Assembly: GCF_050436995.1 (NCBI RefSeq) | Contig: NC_134747.1 | Span: forward strand, 9,617,501 to 9,681,500 | Length of the DNA stretch: 64,000 nt | From: Anticarsia gemmatalis | Lineage: Eukaryota > Arthropoda > Insecta > Lepidoptera > Erebidae | Direction: 5' to 3' | Part shown: positions 23,501 through 36,800 of the stretch, one piece after another | How positions within the stretch are numbered: position 1 is the first letter of the stretch | How the letters are laid out: the number at the start of each line of letters is the position of its first letter | Notes under the pieces: generated by a model | What the model was told of the DNA's origin: nothing | The model's database searches: none | Seen by the model: the letters and a program-made list of their open reading frames with translations, nothing else | Translations under genes and position numbers: made by a program

Positions 23501-26500
23501 AGGCCACGACTTGCATTACTTAATTGACTTCATTGTGTACATTAAAATACATTCACTCTTTTATAGCTTCTTTAGTTTGACTCTTACAAATTTATTTTGT
23601 TTTCCTTTTCAATTTATATAGTGTCTTGTGTACTTAAGCTAAAAAAAACGACGCACTTCGTTACTTGCTGCGCACATACTGAAAATAGTTATAAGTTATT
23701 AAAATTTTAGTTGAACACGTCCTAACCAAGGTCGACGGATATATCAAGTGAATAGTAATTGCTTATTACAAGTGTATAACGAAATAACGTATTTTGTTTT
23801 GTACCTTTATAAAGAACAAAGTATGCCTACCTACCTACCTCTTCTCTTCGCAATAAATGATTAGGAGTTTTCATTTTTCGGCTAGAACTTTAACCGCGTT
23901 AAAGATTTCCCGAGAAAAAATCTCTACGTAAATTTTATTGATCAAAGATTTTGTAAGCTATTGTAGAAACAAAAGCATTTTGTTTTAAACGTAATAGTAG
24001 CGTGTAGGTTATATTGGTTATAAATCAAATAAGAGGCATCTCAACATACTAAATCCCGCTGTAAAAGACAACACTATGCCAAAGACATTAATATCATCAC
24101 CATAAGCAAACTTTGAATCTTAACCAGCAGGTTCACCCCTTAGTTATTTATCTATCTATGAACAATTTAGTCAAAATGTCTAGAAGCCTGGCATACCTTA
24201 TAGGTGACCTCCAAACGATGATTTTTTATTAAAATAGGTTGGCAGTAAAATAAAATGTAGGTACCAGGCACTAGAGTCTAGCTCGAATGACACCAATAAA
24301 TCTGAGCTATTGGAACAGTCTGCTGAATTATGACTTACTTGGCCTACAGGCTAAACAACTACAGGTTTTAAGTTTCATAAGGTACTGTTGAAAATACGCG
24401 ATTAATAATAATATAGGTACTTGGTATTAAATCCGAAGTGGTGAAGCAGAACATAGAGCTTAACGGTTAAAGATAATCTATTAGAAAACGATGAATTTAT
24501 TGTTAGATATAAGGAAAATTAAGTAAGTTCTGCTTCAAACAAGTAAGTAATTAGGTACTACATATACTACCTACATACTGCTTAATTAAATCATTAGTAG
24601 GTAGGTATAGTTTGAAGTAGCCTTCGATGTACACAAAGGCTGTTAACACGCTAGATAAAAATCTTTGTATCTTTGAATGAACAGAATTACAGAACCAACG
24701 AAACAGCATAATCATCATCTATTATAAAGGTCTAACGCACGTTAGTTAAACAATAATCGTCAAAGAGCTCCTCTTTGTGTAGTCATAATAAATATCATTA
24801 AGCGAAACAGCCACGTTATGTTAGAAATTCTCATTTCGCTAAGGGACAAGCGGGTGCGGCGTAGAAGGACGAAATAAAATCTGCTCAAAGGCCTTTGAAA
24901 TCATTGTTGTCTTTGAAACGAACCCTGCCAAGGTATTTATATCATAAAAATAGAAGAACCTCCAATAAAGCTGTTATAGTAGAAGCTATGAGATTTATTC
25001 TGAAAGTAGCATTCCTATTTTGATCACGGTCAAATCGATTTTATCAAACATTTTATTGCTTAGTACGAGCTACGAATAACAAGAGTTTATTTATTTACTT
25101 GCATATTTTAAAAATACACACATACAATCCGTATGTATTTCGCAGCATAGTCTACAGAGCGCTGTCTACACATAGTGGAAGTGCAGAAACTTTTCCTTGC
25201 TATCTAACTACTAAATTAAGCTAGTGTCAGTCTTCATACTGCAGTCCAAAGTTTAGTTTTTCATGAAAATTATAACAAAGAAAACTGTGCGCATATACCT
25301 GGTTAACTTTTACAAGGTTTTATCTAGATACGTTATTTTTCTCTGTCTGGATAATAAGCAGATGTCTGTCGTTCAAGTATAAACGTTCTTTGATTAAATT
25401 TAAGACTCTCATACGTATGTACCTTGAGCGTTCATTCCATATCTTTCATCTCAAAATGAGTAGGTACCCCTCTGCTGTATTTGTATGAAAATCACGTCTA
25501 ACTTTCTGCTAATTTTACGTTATAAGGTTGAAGGCAGATACCGCATAGAATATGATATAAAGATGAGATAATAAAGTGAACACCAGTTGCTAAATAACAT
25601 CAGCAGACTATGAGCCGTTGAAAAGAAAATCATGTAAACAACCATTTTCTTTTTAATCACTTCTGAGTTCTGGCATAAAAAGTAAGCTTTTACTGTTCAA
25701 AAGCTAAAAGTCTGTTAACCGTGTTGCCGCAGCAATTTCCATCCTGTTTAAGTATTTGATTAATTACCTCGTATAAAGGAACCAATTAATATGCAAACGA
25801 ACGAGATGACACGTTGTAAAAGTAAATATATATAGAGTCGTATCTCATTCCGTCTGCGTTGTGGAGTGGTGTCAGAGGGTGGCACTCGTCCCCGACACCC
25901 CCGCCATAACATCACGCACGGCGCCGGGTGACCCTTCCCCTCGCCACATTTGTGCCGGACCACGTTTCCACAGGATTTTCCGACCAACGCATTTTTTTTA
26001 TTTCCACAATCGCGTCGGTTATAGCTCGCCGTACCAGATCAAATATCACCCTGCATTATGAGCATCACGTGTGGCTGACTCCCGAATATATGAATACGTT
26101 ATATGACTGTACCTGACCACAATGTTAGACGAAAGTTATTCGATTATATCAATAAAAAGTTGTGCTTGTTGAATCGACCTTTATAAAAGTTTGATTATCT
26201 GTGCATTAACACGAATAAAATTCTTACATTTTCTAGAGAGAAAATATTACTACATATATTATATTGCTTTACTGAAGTCTCTTATTAGATTGAAGTCGAG
26301 CACTTACTTGGATTTCCATAAAGAGAAATAAGATAAAGATAACTTCCTTACAGGAACTTAAAAGTTCTTTATCACCGACGCTTTGCGAATATCTTAAAGC
26401 GTAGGTATCGTCGTACAAACAGTACAAAGAGCTTTACTCAAAGCCGGGCTCACGATCTTGTCTCTCAACGAGACGTAAATTCTGCTCTACACTTGCAGTG

Positions 26501-26940
26501 ACTCGCACCCTATCCGGTTTCCAGCGAACGACGTAAAAGCTCCCTTTGGTCACAAAACGGCATGACGGAACATAAAACCGTCTATATTGCAGAAACTTTC
26601 CGAACATGCATGCAATAACCTGTTAACCATTTTATACTGTAGTAATAAACGTATAATATTCTGGATCATCTACTATTTCTAATACATATCTTGAAAGTTG
26701 AAAATGACACAAGGGCGTTAATTTTATTTCTGACATTTAAATTTAAATGCTCTGCCAAAAATTTACATTTGTATAAACATTCTCCTGAAAATAATTTCCA
26801 TCATTAGCTAGCATGACTTCTTGTTTCACTCGTACGTATATTAATAACTGTCAGTTATGACACTAATTGAAATCTTAGATTACATTTTATAGAGCTTGTT
26901 ATCCTCGAAAATATAAGCAACTAAGTATATGAATCTGAGT
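20574..26940. other. Large non-coding stretch
   Basis: No exon of a known protein is visible. Contents: a direct duplication at 22587-22672, several ACCTACCT/TAGGTAGG short repeats (around 22890-22925, 23826-23840 and 24590-24605), and a GC-rich patch at 25850-25960 with TATATATA at 25827-25834. Open frames here (for example 21950-22186) have no recognisable motif. If 20374-20573 is a first exon, this is intron. Confidence 0.4.
22587..22672 (+). repeat. Local direct duplication
   Basis: AGTTAGG(TAGG)TATATTAGCAAGACCGTAT occurs at 22587-22616 and again, lacking the four bases, at 22647-22672, separated by AT repeat. Confidence 0.75.
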
Positions 26941-26967
26941 GGCGTTATATACGCGTTGGTGGAGCGC

Positions 26968-27345
26968 TGACGTCATTCACGGAGATGGAGGCCACACGCC
27001 CCCTCCCCCTCGCTGCTCGTATAAACCCACCCCTCTGAACTACCCTCTCGCATCTCTTGAACCTAGTGCTGTTATCGGAGACTGGTTAATGAATTCTCAT
27101 TAATTGCTGTCCCCATTACCCGTTATTGAAAACCTTTGACATTTACCTTGTGACATGAGGCTTTTATGAAACCTCATTTAGCTATCAGGGGTTGTGATAT
27201 TTTGAGTCGTAAACAAGAGATTCTCATTTGATATTGATATTCTCGGTGCAGTGAAAAATTCTTAAGCAATAACGTGTTGAGCATAACATATAAACATACA
27301 CTTGATATTGAGTGAATAACTTGTGACCGGCATTCTTTAGCAGCG
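26968..27345 (+). promoter_or_regulatory. Core promoter with CRE and TATA box, plus possible first exon
   Basis: A perfect palindromic cAMP/ATF element TGACGTCA lies at 26968-26975, a C-rich block follows, then TATAAA at 27020-27025. A start near 27050 is expected. Downstream the first good splice donor is AGCG followed by GTATGT (exon end 27345). The ATGs between are followed soon by stops, so the exon would be non-coding. The same strand carries the E2 gene at 30880, which is the likely target. Confidence 0.5.
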
Positions 27346-30340
27346 GTATGTACTGAGAATTCTCATAAAGTTATATTAAACTCTCAGGGTGCTTTATTTA
27401 AAAATAGTTCTTTTGTTATCCAAACAAGACATGACGGTGTTGTTTATTGATGGTGGCTAAATCGTGACAGCAGACTCATCGATGCGAATTCAACATAACT
27501 TATACGATAGGTACCTAAGTTACATTGATTTCAACGACGATCTATTTATTATATAAATTTAATGAATATAAAATAAACAATGCATTATTTAAAATGTAAT
27601 GAGAAAGTAAAGAAAATAATGCATTGGGTTCAGTCAACTATAATCTGTCCTTTGCGTTTTTAATGTCAAGGCAATCACAAGACTGGAGATAATATCGAAT
27701 CCAGATCATCTGATTACTTTCACTGCCGTAAGCTTGGCATTTGCGAGGAATTTACAGTTTGCAAAACCTGCAACATTTAGATATACGAGGTCACAAAGAC
27801 TTAATGCATTATATAAAGAAGAAAAACCAAACACCCAGAAATATTCTTTTGAGAGGATAGAGCTTAAGACGTTTTCAAACAGAGATAATTTGGGTTGCTA
27901 CTAGACACTTACAAATACTTTCTAAGTTTTCCACGGATATTAATCATTTTCTTTGTTTGGGTTACTATTAATTTCGATATTGATGAATCAAAAGCAACTG
28001 CTTAGAAAGTATCTAATCGTTCAACTGCTTTTCAATAATACACGGCCACCACCGTGATGTTTAAATTAGATTTTCATTTTCACTGTGTAAGTAGAACTTC
28101 TATCTTGGAACGCAATATCATTGTAAAGTACCTATTAAGCCTTAATAAAACTCGATTCTGTTCGAATTGCTTTTTAATTTCTTTTCATCGGTCGCTAAAC
28201 CCGGTTTTATCGAATCTCGTTCAATTTTATAGGGACGATTTTTGTCTTTATTTATATTGTTTTGCGAAGAAAAGCACGAACTAAATTGCGTAATTCGGCG
28301 TATAGATAGTATCAGAAAGTTGGGCATTGATGTGAGTTGCAGTGGGGCAAGAGGGTGCGAAGATATACTTACCAAGTAACATTTCTACAAGGGGTGATAC
28401 GCTTGAAGAGCTGCCTAATCGGCTGATTTTATTGAGATTCATTAGAGAGGGTCGCTTTTACTTGGCTTGTTGCTAATACACTGGAATACTGGAAGGTCGA
28501 GCCGATACAAAAATGTCTTTTACTGTCCTTGATTAATTAAAAATAGACATTATACTATCTTTAAAATGGTTAAGTAATGAAACTCATAAAGTATTTCAGT
28601 CATTAGATACCTACTGTATGTTTTATTTGCATATTATGTACTGAATGAAAGTAGTAATATGTTAATGTTCGAGTAGAACTCGTTACTACCCGGCTATAAA
28701 CATGTTGTATTCGTCACTAAACGGCCACTACCGCATTCATGTGTTGATTAATTTAATAATGTGATCATATACAAATAATATTTACTTTAACTACCATTAT
28801 AATAGAAAGAATACTTAAACAAGAACACCTCGTCTGAGTTTTCGCTTTGTAATGGAAACTACAATCGTGTTTTTCATTTACTCAACGAATCATCATTAAT
28901 GCATCTGCGTATGGCGTTCACTATGTTTATTATCCGAATATTTAAACATATACGCTGCAGTGCCTGCAATGGTATACTGTAAATATTCGCATGTCAACCT
29001 GAAATAAGTTGAACGAGCTAAGAATTGTGTTGGTCGAGACAGTAAATCAGTAAGCCAGTATAATAAAAAAGTAGAATATACTTAAAATTAAACCCATTTA
29101 GCTGAAATGTACAGTTTAGTTAGAGCAACAGCTTTACGTAACAGCATGCCTAAGTAAAACAGTTTGTAGAACGATATAGCAGTAGACACTTAGCAGTAGT
29201 CACGTATTGATCGAGAGGATTTATTCGCCACCTCCACAATGAGCCTTTTAGTCCTAAGGGACATAATCATATCGGGCAACTTGCCAATAACTTCGTAGGC
29301 TCCGGTTATTGGACGTCCTCACTCGATGCCAAGGGCACCACAAGGACGCCACACACCGAAAATGCCAACCAGAGTATATTTATTTATAAGAATCTACTTT
29401 TACATTTTCGTTTGAAAACGTGGTTTATATTTAAGTGTTATGTAAGAGCTACACGCTTACTTAACAAAAATTTTATAAGCTGAAACTATACATATTTTTA
29501 AGTCATCTATTCATTTCAATCTGGCTTAGGACAGAACATGCAAATTTAGCACTAAATTCTAGAACTTAAGTACTGTAGAGACAGTTCCTTTTAAGAGAGA
29601 CCTTTAGACAGAGACAACTGGGTTATAAGCCGGTATAGAAACAGGACAAACGTGTTAATGAATGCGCCTACAATCGATTTTGCGATTTATTACTATGATA
29701 GAGCACTCTAGCTATTAATGTAGATCAAAATGATCAATCAAACTAATGGACCTGTATTCTGTAGTAGTCATTTACCATTATAGTAAGTATTATCGTATTC
29801 GACAAAGTACCTAGGAACTAATGATTGTAATACAAAGACTCGTTATTTTCAAACACGGCATTACAAGTATTATGTAAACTTAACGCGTCCCAACTGCAAC
29901 GTTGATGTAGAGACTTGCTAGAGTAAGTAACAGTATGTACAGTACATCTCGGGACGATCCACAATAGTGATAATGGTTATGCTCAGTCACATTGTATTTT
30001 CAACTGTTTTGAATTAATTGTGCAGAACATAATATTTAAAATAAAGTTAGTATCACCCAAAACGTCGTAATTATTTGTTTTAGTTGTTAAAATTCTTACT
30101 CATCTAATGAGCTAATGAGCGCCTACCTATCAATTATCATAATTCCATTTATGTAAATACAAAAGCTTACAAACGCAAACAATAGACGTCGACTAATCGA
30201 CTGTCGTCATAGCTATCGTGATAAAGAGATTTTCATCTAACGAGTCATTCACTTCTCGACTTGTTTTCACCTTTTGCAGTGAGAGACTTGCGGTGATGAC
30301 GAGCTTTTGAGGAATTACGAGGTGGGGCAACTGGATCAGC
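27346..30340. other. Non-coding stretch upstream of the E2 gene
   Basis: No recognised coding exon. A conserved-looking, more GC-rich block at about 29215-29390 could be an old transposon remnant, but I cannot name it. Confidence 0.35.
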
Positions 30341-30879
30341 GAGAAGTGGACAGAGTGGACCGGTGCAGTGTGAAGTTCCTGGTGCGCGTGGTGGTCGTGC
30401 GTGCGGCCGCGACAAGTTCGTTCACACAGCGCACTCAGCGCGCGCAGCGTCGGCCGGCCGGTCGTGCGTGACATGCGCCGACGCACTGTGACACACTTGC
30501 GCCCGCTCCACTACGCATCCGTTGAGGTGCGATAACCGACCTCCTCCTGCGTGCCAAGTTTCGATTTCATCGACGCGGTCTGTAGTCGCACGTGGGCTGC
30601 AAGACGCCGCACATCTCGGACCCTCGCAGTGGTACAAGCGAGACTCCGCGCCTGATGTAACACATGCAAAACGATCGATCGTGGTTTCCTTCAACACTGG
30701 CTGCATACTTCACACCGACACACCAGAGACCAGATTCGATCGAATAATTTGACGTTTAGTGACATGTCGCGTAGACGTGCGCTAGACGTACGAATATAAA
30801 ATAAACATTTTGTGAAAGTTGAATAAATCAATTCGTCGAGTTCAGTGCAGCGTAGAGAGTGTAGTTTGATAAGTGCAAC
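30341..30879 (+). promoter_or_regulatory. GC-rich promoter and 5' UTR of the E2 gene
   Basis: A CpG-rich block (about 30350-30640, with several GCGCGC and GGCCGG runs) sits just before the ATG at 30880. In an AT-rich genome this is the usual look of a housekeeping or neuronal promoter with a long 5' UTR. No TATA box was found at a fixed place. Confidence 0.5.
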
Positions 30880-33800
30880 ATGACGTCGCGATCTAAGGAG
30901 AAGGTGGCAGCCGCCTTCCGTAAGCTGTTCCGATCCCCCGAAAAGTTGGACAACGATGGTGCAGGGCCGAGCGGCTCACCGGCCAGGCGAGGGATCCTCC
31001 GCAGGCACAGGTAACATTATACTTTACTAAGTTTAATAAAGCTATCTACCTTCAGTAGAGTAAGAAGCACATCACAATCATGACTACTAGCGCGGCGGAT
31101 AGCTGGTTCGCACTCATAATGCAAAAATGCTTTAGGGCCAAATTCTCGGAATCAGCGTTTCATCATAAACAAATAACTGAGTAACACTAAGGTGAGTCAG
31201 TAACATGATTATGGCGAACGTCTGTTGTAACACCAGCTTGAGGTAAATGTTTGATAACAAACGATCGGTCACGTAGCCACTCATTCACTTGATCAATCAC
31301 AATCTTCTACTGCTGTTATCCAATCGACTTCCAAAACACAGATCTTGAACCAAGTTTATAATTGGTCATTTCTCGGTTATTTAATTCAAACAGAACAGGA
31401 AAACAGCACTTAGGAGACTTAATTTATTTGTTTACTGTGGTAATTATTCAAGTAGTGAATAACTTGTTCAGGAATACACAACGATGTGTAGAGTGCAATT
31501 TCCTTATTTGTATAATTGGTCTTTATTTATTATGTTATCGTTATCGGTATCATTTTATAAACATTGACCTATGTATTTAGAAAATCATCGCAAGACATTT
31601 TGTAAGCTTCCGCCGTCGCATAAACTCTACATACTACAAATTATTATTTTGCTGAAATTATTATTGTAAAAGACAAAACTGTTAAAGTCAATATCGTATA
31701 AGTAAATTGTAACGCAGTTCACAAAAAGTGGGACACTCTAGTTTATAAAAATATATATATTTAGTCTGATGCGTCGACCTACTCTACATTATAGTTGATA
31801 ATTACAAACAGCGTTATCTCTACTCTACAGCAAAGCACATATAAAATAAATAGTTTTAAATACTCGAGAGTAGATAAAGTCGTTGTAAGGTTCCTGTATA
31901 GTGTATAGTAAACACGGTTTTAAGATCAAGGCGTTTTATAAAACACGCGAACATTAATTACAGTTTTCAGTTAAGGTCAATATTAACAGGGCAGATGTCT
32001 ACACGGCTGACTAACGACCAAGTCTTCAAACAAATATAACACGTCAATGCCGCATAAACTTGGCAAGCTGCACTTGTTCGATAAATATTTGAAAGGTCTG
32101 CATAGGCGAAGGTCACTAATAAAGCCGATGGCAAAGTATTTAGCTCGTATGACGAAAATGCAGAAGAATCTGTACAACTTGCCATTGAGTAAACAATACT
32201 CGCTCATTTCACTTTTAGTTTCATTATAGTAACAATAGATAATAACGTGAACGGCTCTTGGAAGTGCGAAACTGATTCTACGTCATATCTTGTCTCCTGT
32301 AGCCGACAAACAAAGGCATTGTTTACATGCAGAAGCTCACGGACACCGCTAGTATATTGATACAATGACTGACGTATCAATGCGGAATATTGCAACAAAG
32401 AAGCACTAAGCAAAACTACACGCAACGTCGATGTGTTTATTCAACCATTGTTAGTTATGACATAAAATATTAGAGCAGCATAAGCACAACACTAACGATC
32501 CATTAGTTGCATGTCATCTGATTAGATAGAGTCAGTTATTAATAGTTTAACGTAATCAGTCATTCACTTAGCAGTGACACGCAGCCGCGCTGATGAGATT
32601 ATTCTGTTAGAATTTAGTTTTAGACGTTCACACGGTTGATCTTTAAATAGAATAATAATATATAAATAAACTAAGATTTATTTATGTTTAACTTGCTAGT
32701 GACCAGACCGCAGACACGTGTTGCTGTGTGGTGTGGACATCAAGGCGTTGTCATAGTTATGCCTGCGTACAACAATACACAATACGCATGCATTTCAAAT
32801 ACTCAATACTTTCGTCTCTTATGGCATTGTGCGTTATGTAAATTTGATCAGCGTTAAATTGCCTTTTTAAGATTATGTATGTGTATCCAGATGAAATAGT
32901 GAGGAAACACTAGCCCAAATCAAACCTAAACTGTATAAAACTTTTGCACCATATGAAAGTTGTTAGACAAAGATTACAAAATATAAACTCGTAGACTAAT
33001 AAAACGGCTAAACTGCATGTTTAGAATGTTTAGCATTAACCTCAACATTTGTATTGAGGCGGTCTAATTTTATTCATTTTGAGTTACACTTTAATTTACT
33101 GATCTTTTGCCGATACAGCCGAGTAATTCTGAAAACTGGTTTACGACATACTCGGTACAAGCATCCATCAAATGAATTATGTTTCTCAATGACAGGTCTT
33201 CGATGTAACTACCAACTGATGTCGATTTGTAACGGGTTAGACTTGAAGTGCCCACCTTCTTGAAGCACAGCAAAATATATCAAAACATATAATTTCATTA
33301 ATGTCTCAACATGCGAGATATTATACTGTAGTTGTAGACCTCAATAACTTTATATTCCTTTTATATTGCTATCAGTAATCACGGATGGTAAACAAGCAAT
33401 TATATTATTGCGGAAAAAGGGCAATAACATGAGACTGCCGAGGCGTTCAGCCTCTTCACCTCAATAGTAGATAATTTTAGCATATATTAAGTTTTATTCT
33501 TAGATTGTATAAAACGTGTTTAGAAACCTTACTTGTGTTCGATAACGACATTTAGTTGGACTTAACGATACGACCAAGGCCTAGATGCAGTTTCACTTTC
33601 TTTTCTAAATATAAACTTGCACTCAGACTTGAACAACCTTTAGCTAGTTTATCTATCTAAGAGTTTTTGTTGGTTTTCTTTTTGGTGAGACTTATATTAC
33701 GTACCTATAGTTAATAGTATAAATATGTCGATTTATTTTATCCAACTGCTGGCTGCCAGTTTGATAAAATTGTTTTGTTTTTAAATCATAAGATAGTCAT

Positions 33801-36800
33801 CTCTATCTTTCTGTGAGAAGCCTTAAAGTCTACATATTTTGAAATTATCATAATGGCTCACAGCTTCCATTGATTACCTTTCAAATATAACCTGCTGAGT
33901 GGGCGATAAGTTCTTGGTAAATTCCTACTTTGACAACTTAGAATAGCTCAATAACTTCTATGAAATCCTCAAGTTATCTTTGTAAATAGGTAAATATAAT
34001 GTTTGTGGACTTTATGTACAAAGCTTTTGTTGTTATTAACCTTTGCTTTTGTTGTGCGGTGTTTCGGAGCTATTTATACCTAATTACTTAACATTTTGCT
34101 TATGTTTATATTATAATTTGTTGTACATAGCCCCAAGACACTACATTTAGTTATGTTATGTTGATTGAGAACTTAATACCCCCGTATTAAGTTCTTAATC
34201 AAAAATAAATCCTTAATTCCTCCATTTGTTAGTTTTGGTACGAAATAGCTATTAAAAACGACAGTATAATTATGTTGGATATTAGTAAACAAATAACGTT
34301 ACGGTCATTAGAGTTTATGCGAGTAATATGTTAATTTAACGTAATGGTACGCAAACTGTCAGCTACGACTATTACACTGATGGCATAATTAATAAGTCCA
34401 CGCCTTATTGCCACCAACACATCTACTGTGCATTTTGAATCAGAACTCTTCTGTATCATACCGAGTTACCGACCATAATGTACGAACACAGAGTGTATTT
34501 TTAGAAATTTAAGTTCAAAAATACCTGCTTATCCGTCGGCTGGAAATTGTTTGTTTACGTAATATACGATACTTTGCATAAAACTGGAAGTGAATGACCC
34601 GACCAAAGTGCATTACACTATACAACACCTGTTTCATTTTACATTGGATTACATCCAAACTGACGGCTGACACTTTTTAAAATGATGTTTTTACGTCTTG
34701 TGGTGTGAAACATCGATAACAATTTATCAAAATCCTACGATGTACCGCTTCAAGACAAAGAAAACCCTGAAAATTGCATTTGCTGAGTTTTCGGGTCGGG
34801 GACGGACTTAATTAATGTGCCACCGACGATTTGTTCGACACTGACTCAAAAAGGTGCAAGATGGAATGCAGTACCAAACATAAATTACTTTGTTAGCTGA
34901 CTTTTCCAATCGCGATAAAACAAAAAAAATATTGTTTAGTTTATAGGAAGGAAGTCTTAATATGTAGGTTACCTTTTTGGCAGGGTCGTAAATAGGTTAC
35001 AAGTTTTAATTTAATAGTCCGACTAATGATTAATGAGAACAAGCAAACATCATTAGTATAAACCACAAATGGGGCAGTGTAATTGTTTCACATATTTTTA
35101 AAAATCTATTTCTGTAAACACAATTTTATTTTAGGAATAGGAAATTTGATCCCCTGCAAACTTACATAGAATCGTAAGTGTATGTTGATGGGATTTTAAA
35201 TATTAAGCTTTGTCGTACTTCTTTATTTACACGTTTATAAGTAAAGGTACCCGGACTATTTTGTTGATAAATAAATAGTATATTATCGCTTGTTTTATTA
35301 TTCTTATATTATAAACCGATGAAACCTGAGACGCGACAGCATCCGCCCGTGAGAATTACAGGCCGACTGCATTCCATACCTATGTACGAGTATATGCACG
35401 GACGGATCAAATGCGAGCATACCTTACTCGTTCGCACACAAACAATCTAGGGCATTCATTGAATTGAATTTGCATGATTTCTGAAGTTCTTTGTTTTAAT
35501 GAGATAAACATAGAGGTCTTGGAATTCTATGATGTGCTTTGAGTGCGTGATTAAGATTACCTCATTCGTATTACGATTGCTTACTTATAGGCGCGTGTGG
35601 CACAATGGTAAGGTAAACGCCATGCCATACTATTGCTGTTTTACTCAACCTTGTGGGATATTTTTTTCTTTAAGCGGTAATTATAGTATGTATTTGGTGC
35701 TTTACAAGTTAAAATATTTAGTAGGTAATGAATCAGAGGCTTATTTATAGCAATGATTGAGAAATGTTCGGAATCCGGCACATTAAGCTGTCATTATTAA
35801 ACACGAACGCAGAATTCCAGAATAATGTCGGAGTTCCCGCTCATATGGCTATCCTGAGTGACCACCTACTAATGCTAAACATTCCGTAAACATATCGGAC
35901 GAATTATAAAATATTTTAACGGTTACCTATAACATGAATATCCAAACATACTTGAGACTGCGTCCACATGACACGAGTACGATAAGTTTACAAAGTGCTC
36001 ATCTGTCTATCGATGGAGTAAGCAAATAGGTAAGGCCTACATCTTTTATATATACCTATATAGAATGTGCATGTAGGTCAATGATATCTATAAATACACC
36101 GCATATTATGCGATGCTGAATGATTATTTTCATGCCTGATCGCAATCAGTTATTTACTAGTGCGTAGGTTGGTTTATGTATTTAAATGCCGGAATAAGCC
36201 AGTCGATGACGGACTGCATGTCGTGCAAGGAGACTAAAGAAATTAGAAACTTTAAACTGCGGCACGAAAGATGGGTAAAGCACTAATTTAGTACGTGTAC
36301 CAAACTACATTTTTCAAGCGATTATAATCGTTTGTGAATGTAACGAATCAGTTACCAATAGTTTAATTTGGCATTTATGTTTCAGAGATGGTGTTAGTCC
36401 GGCAGAGGCGGCAGCGGCAAGCCTGCCTGCAAGCCCTGCTGCGTCAACTCTGGTCAAGAAGAAGGCAGGCGGAGCTAACGAAGCGAGAGAGCGAGCGGCC
36501 GCAGTCCGGACGCGCAGACTGATGAAAGAATTGAAAGAAATACAGCGGCTACAGAACAGCCGGCCTGATCCCCTCTTTACGGTGAGGCATTGGTTACTAT
36601 TACTATTAGGTAGACATTGTTTTTAATTTAGAGCATTCAAATTCTCACGAAAGAATGAAGAGGAAGGAACTCACCCTATGAATGACACCTGCCGGTAGAT
36701 CAATGTTCAACAATCATAGATGTTTACATTTAACAATAATAATTGATCTAGCTAGCGACTAGCTCTCTTGAGAGTCATTAGGTAACCTCAAACCAATCAT

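Noticed and set aside
29215..29390. More GC-rich block that could be coding or transposon
   Set aside because: All frames have stops and I could not match it to a known repeat; noted only.
35590..35640. tRNA-like stretch GTGGCACAATGGTAAGG
   Set aside because: No cloverleaf can be closed and there is no B box.
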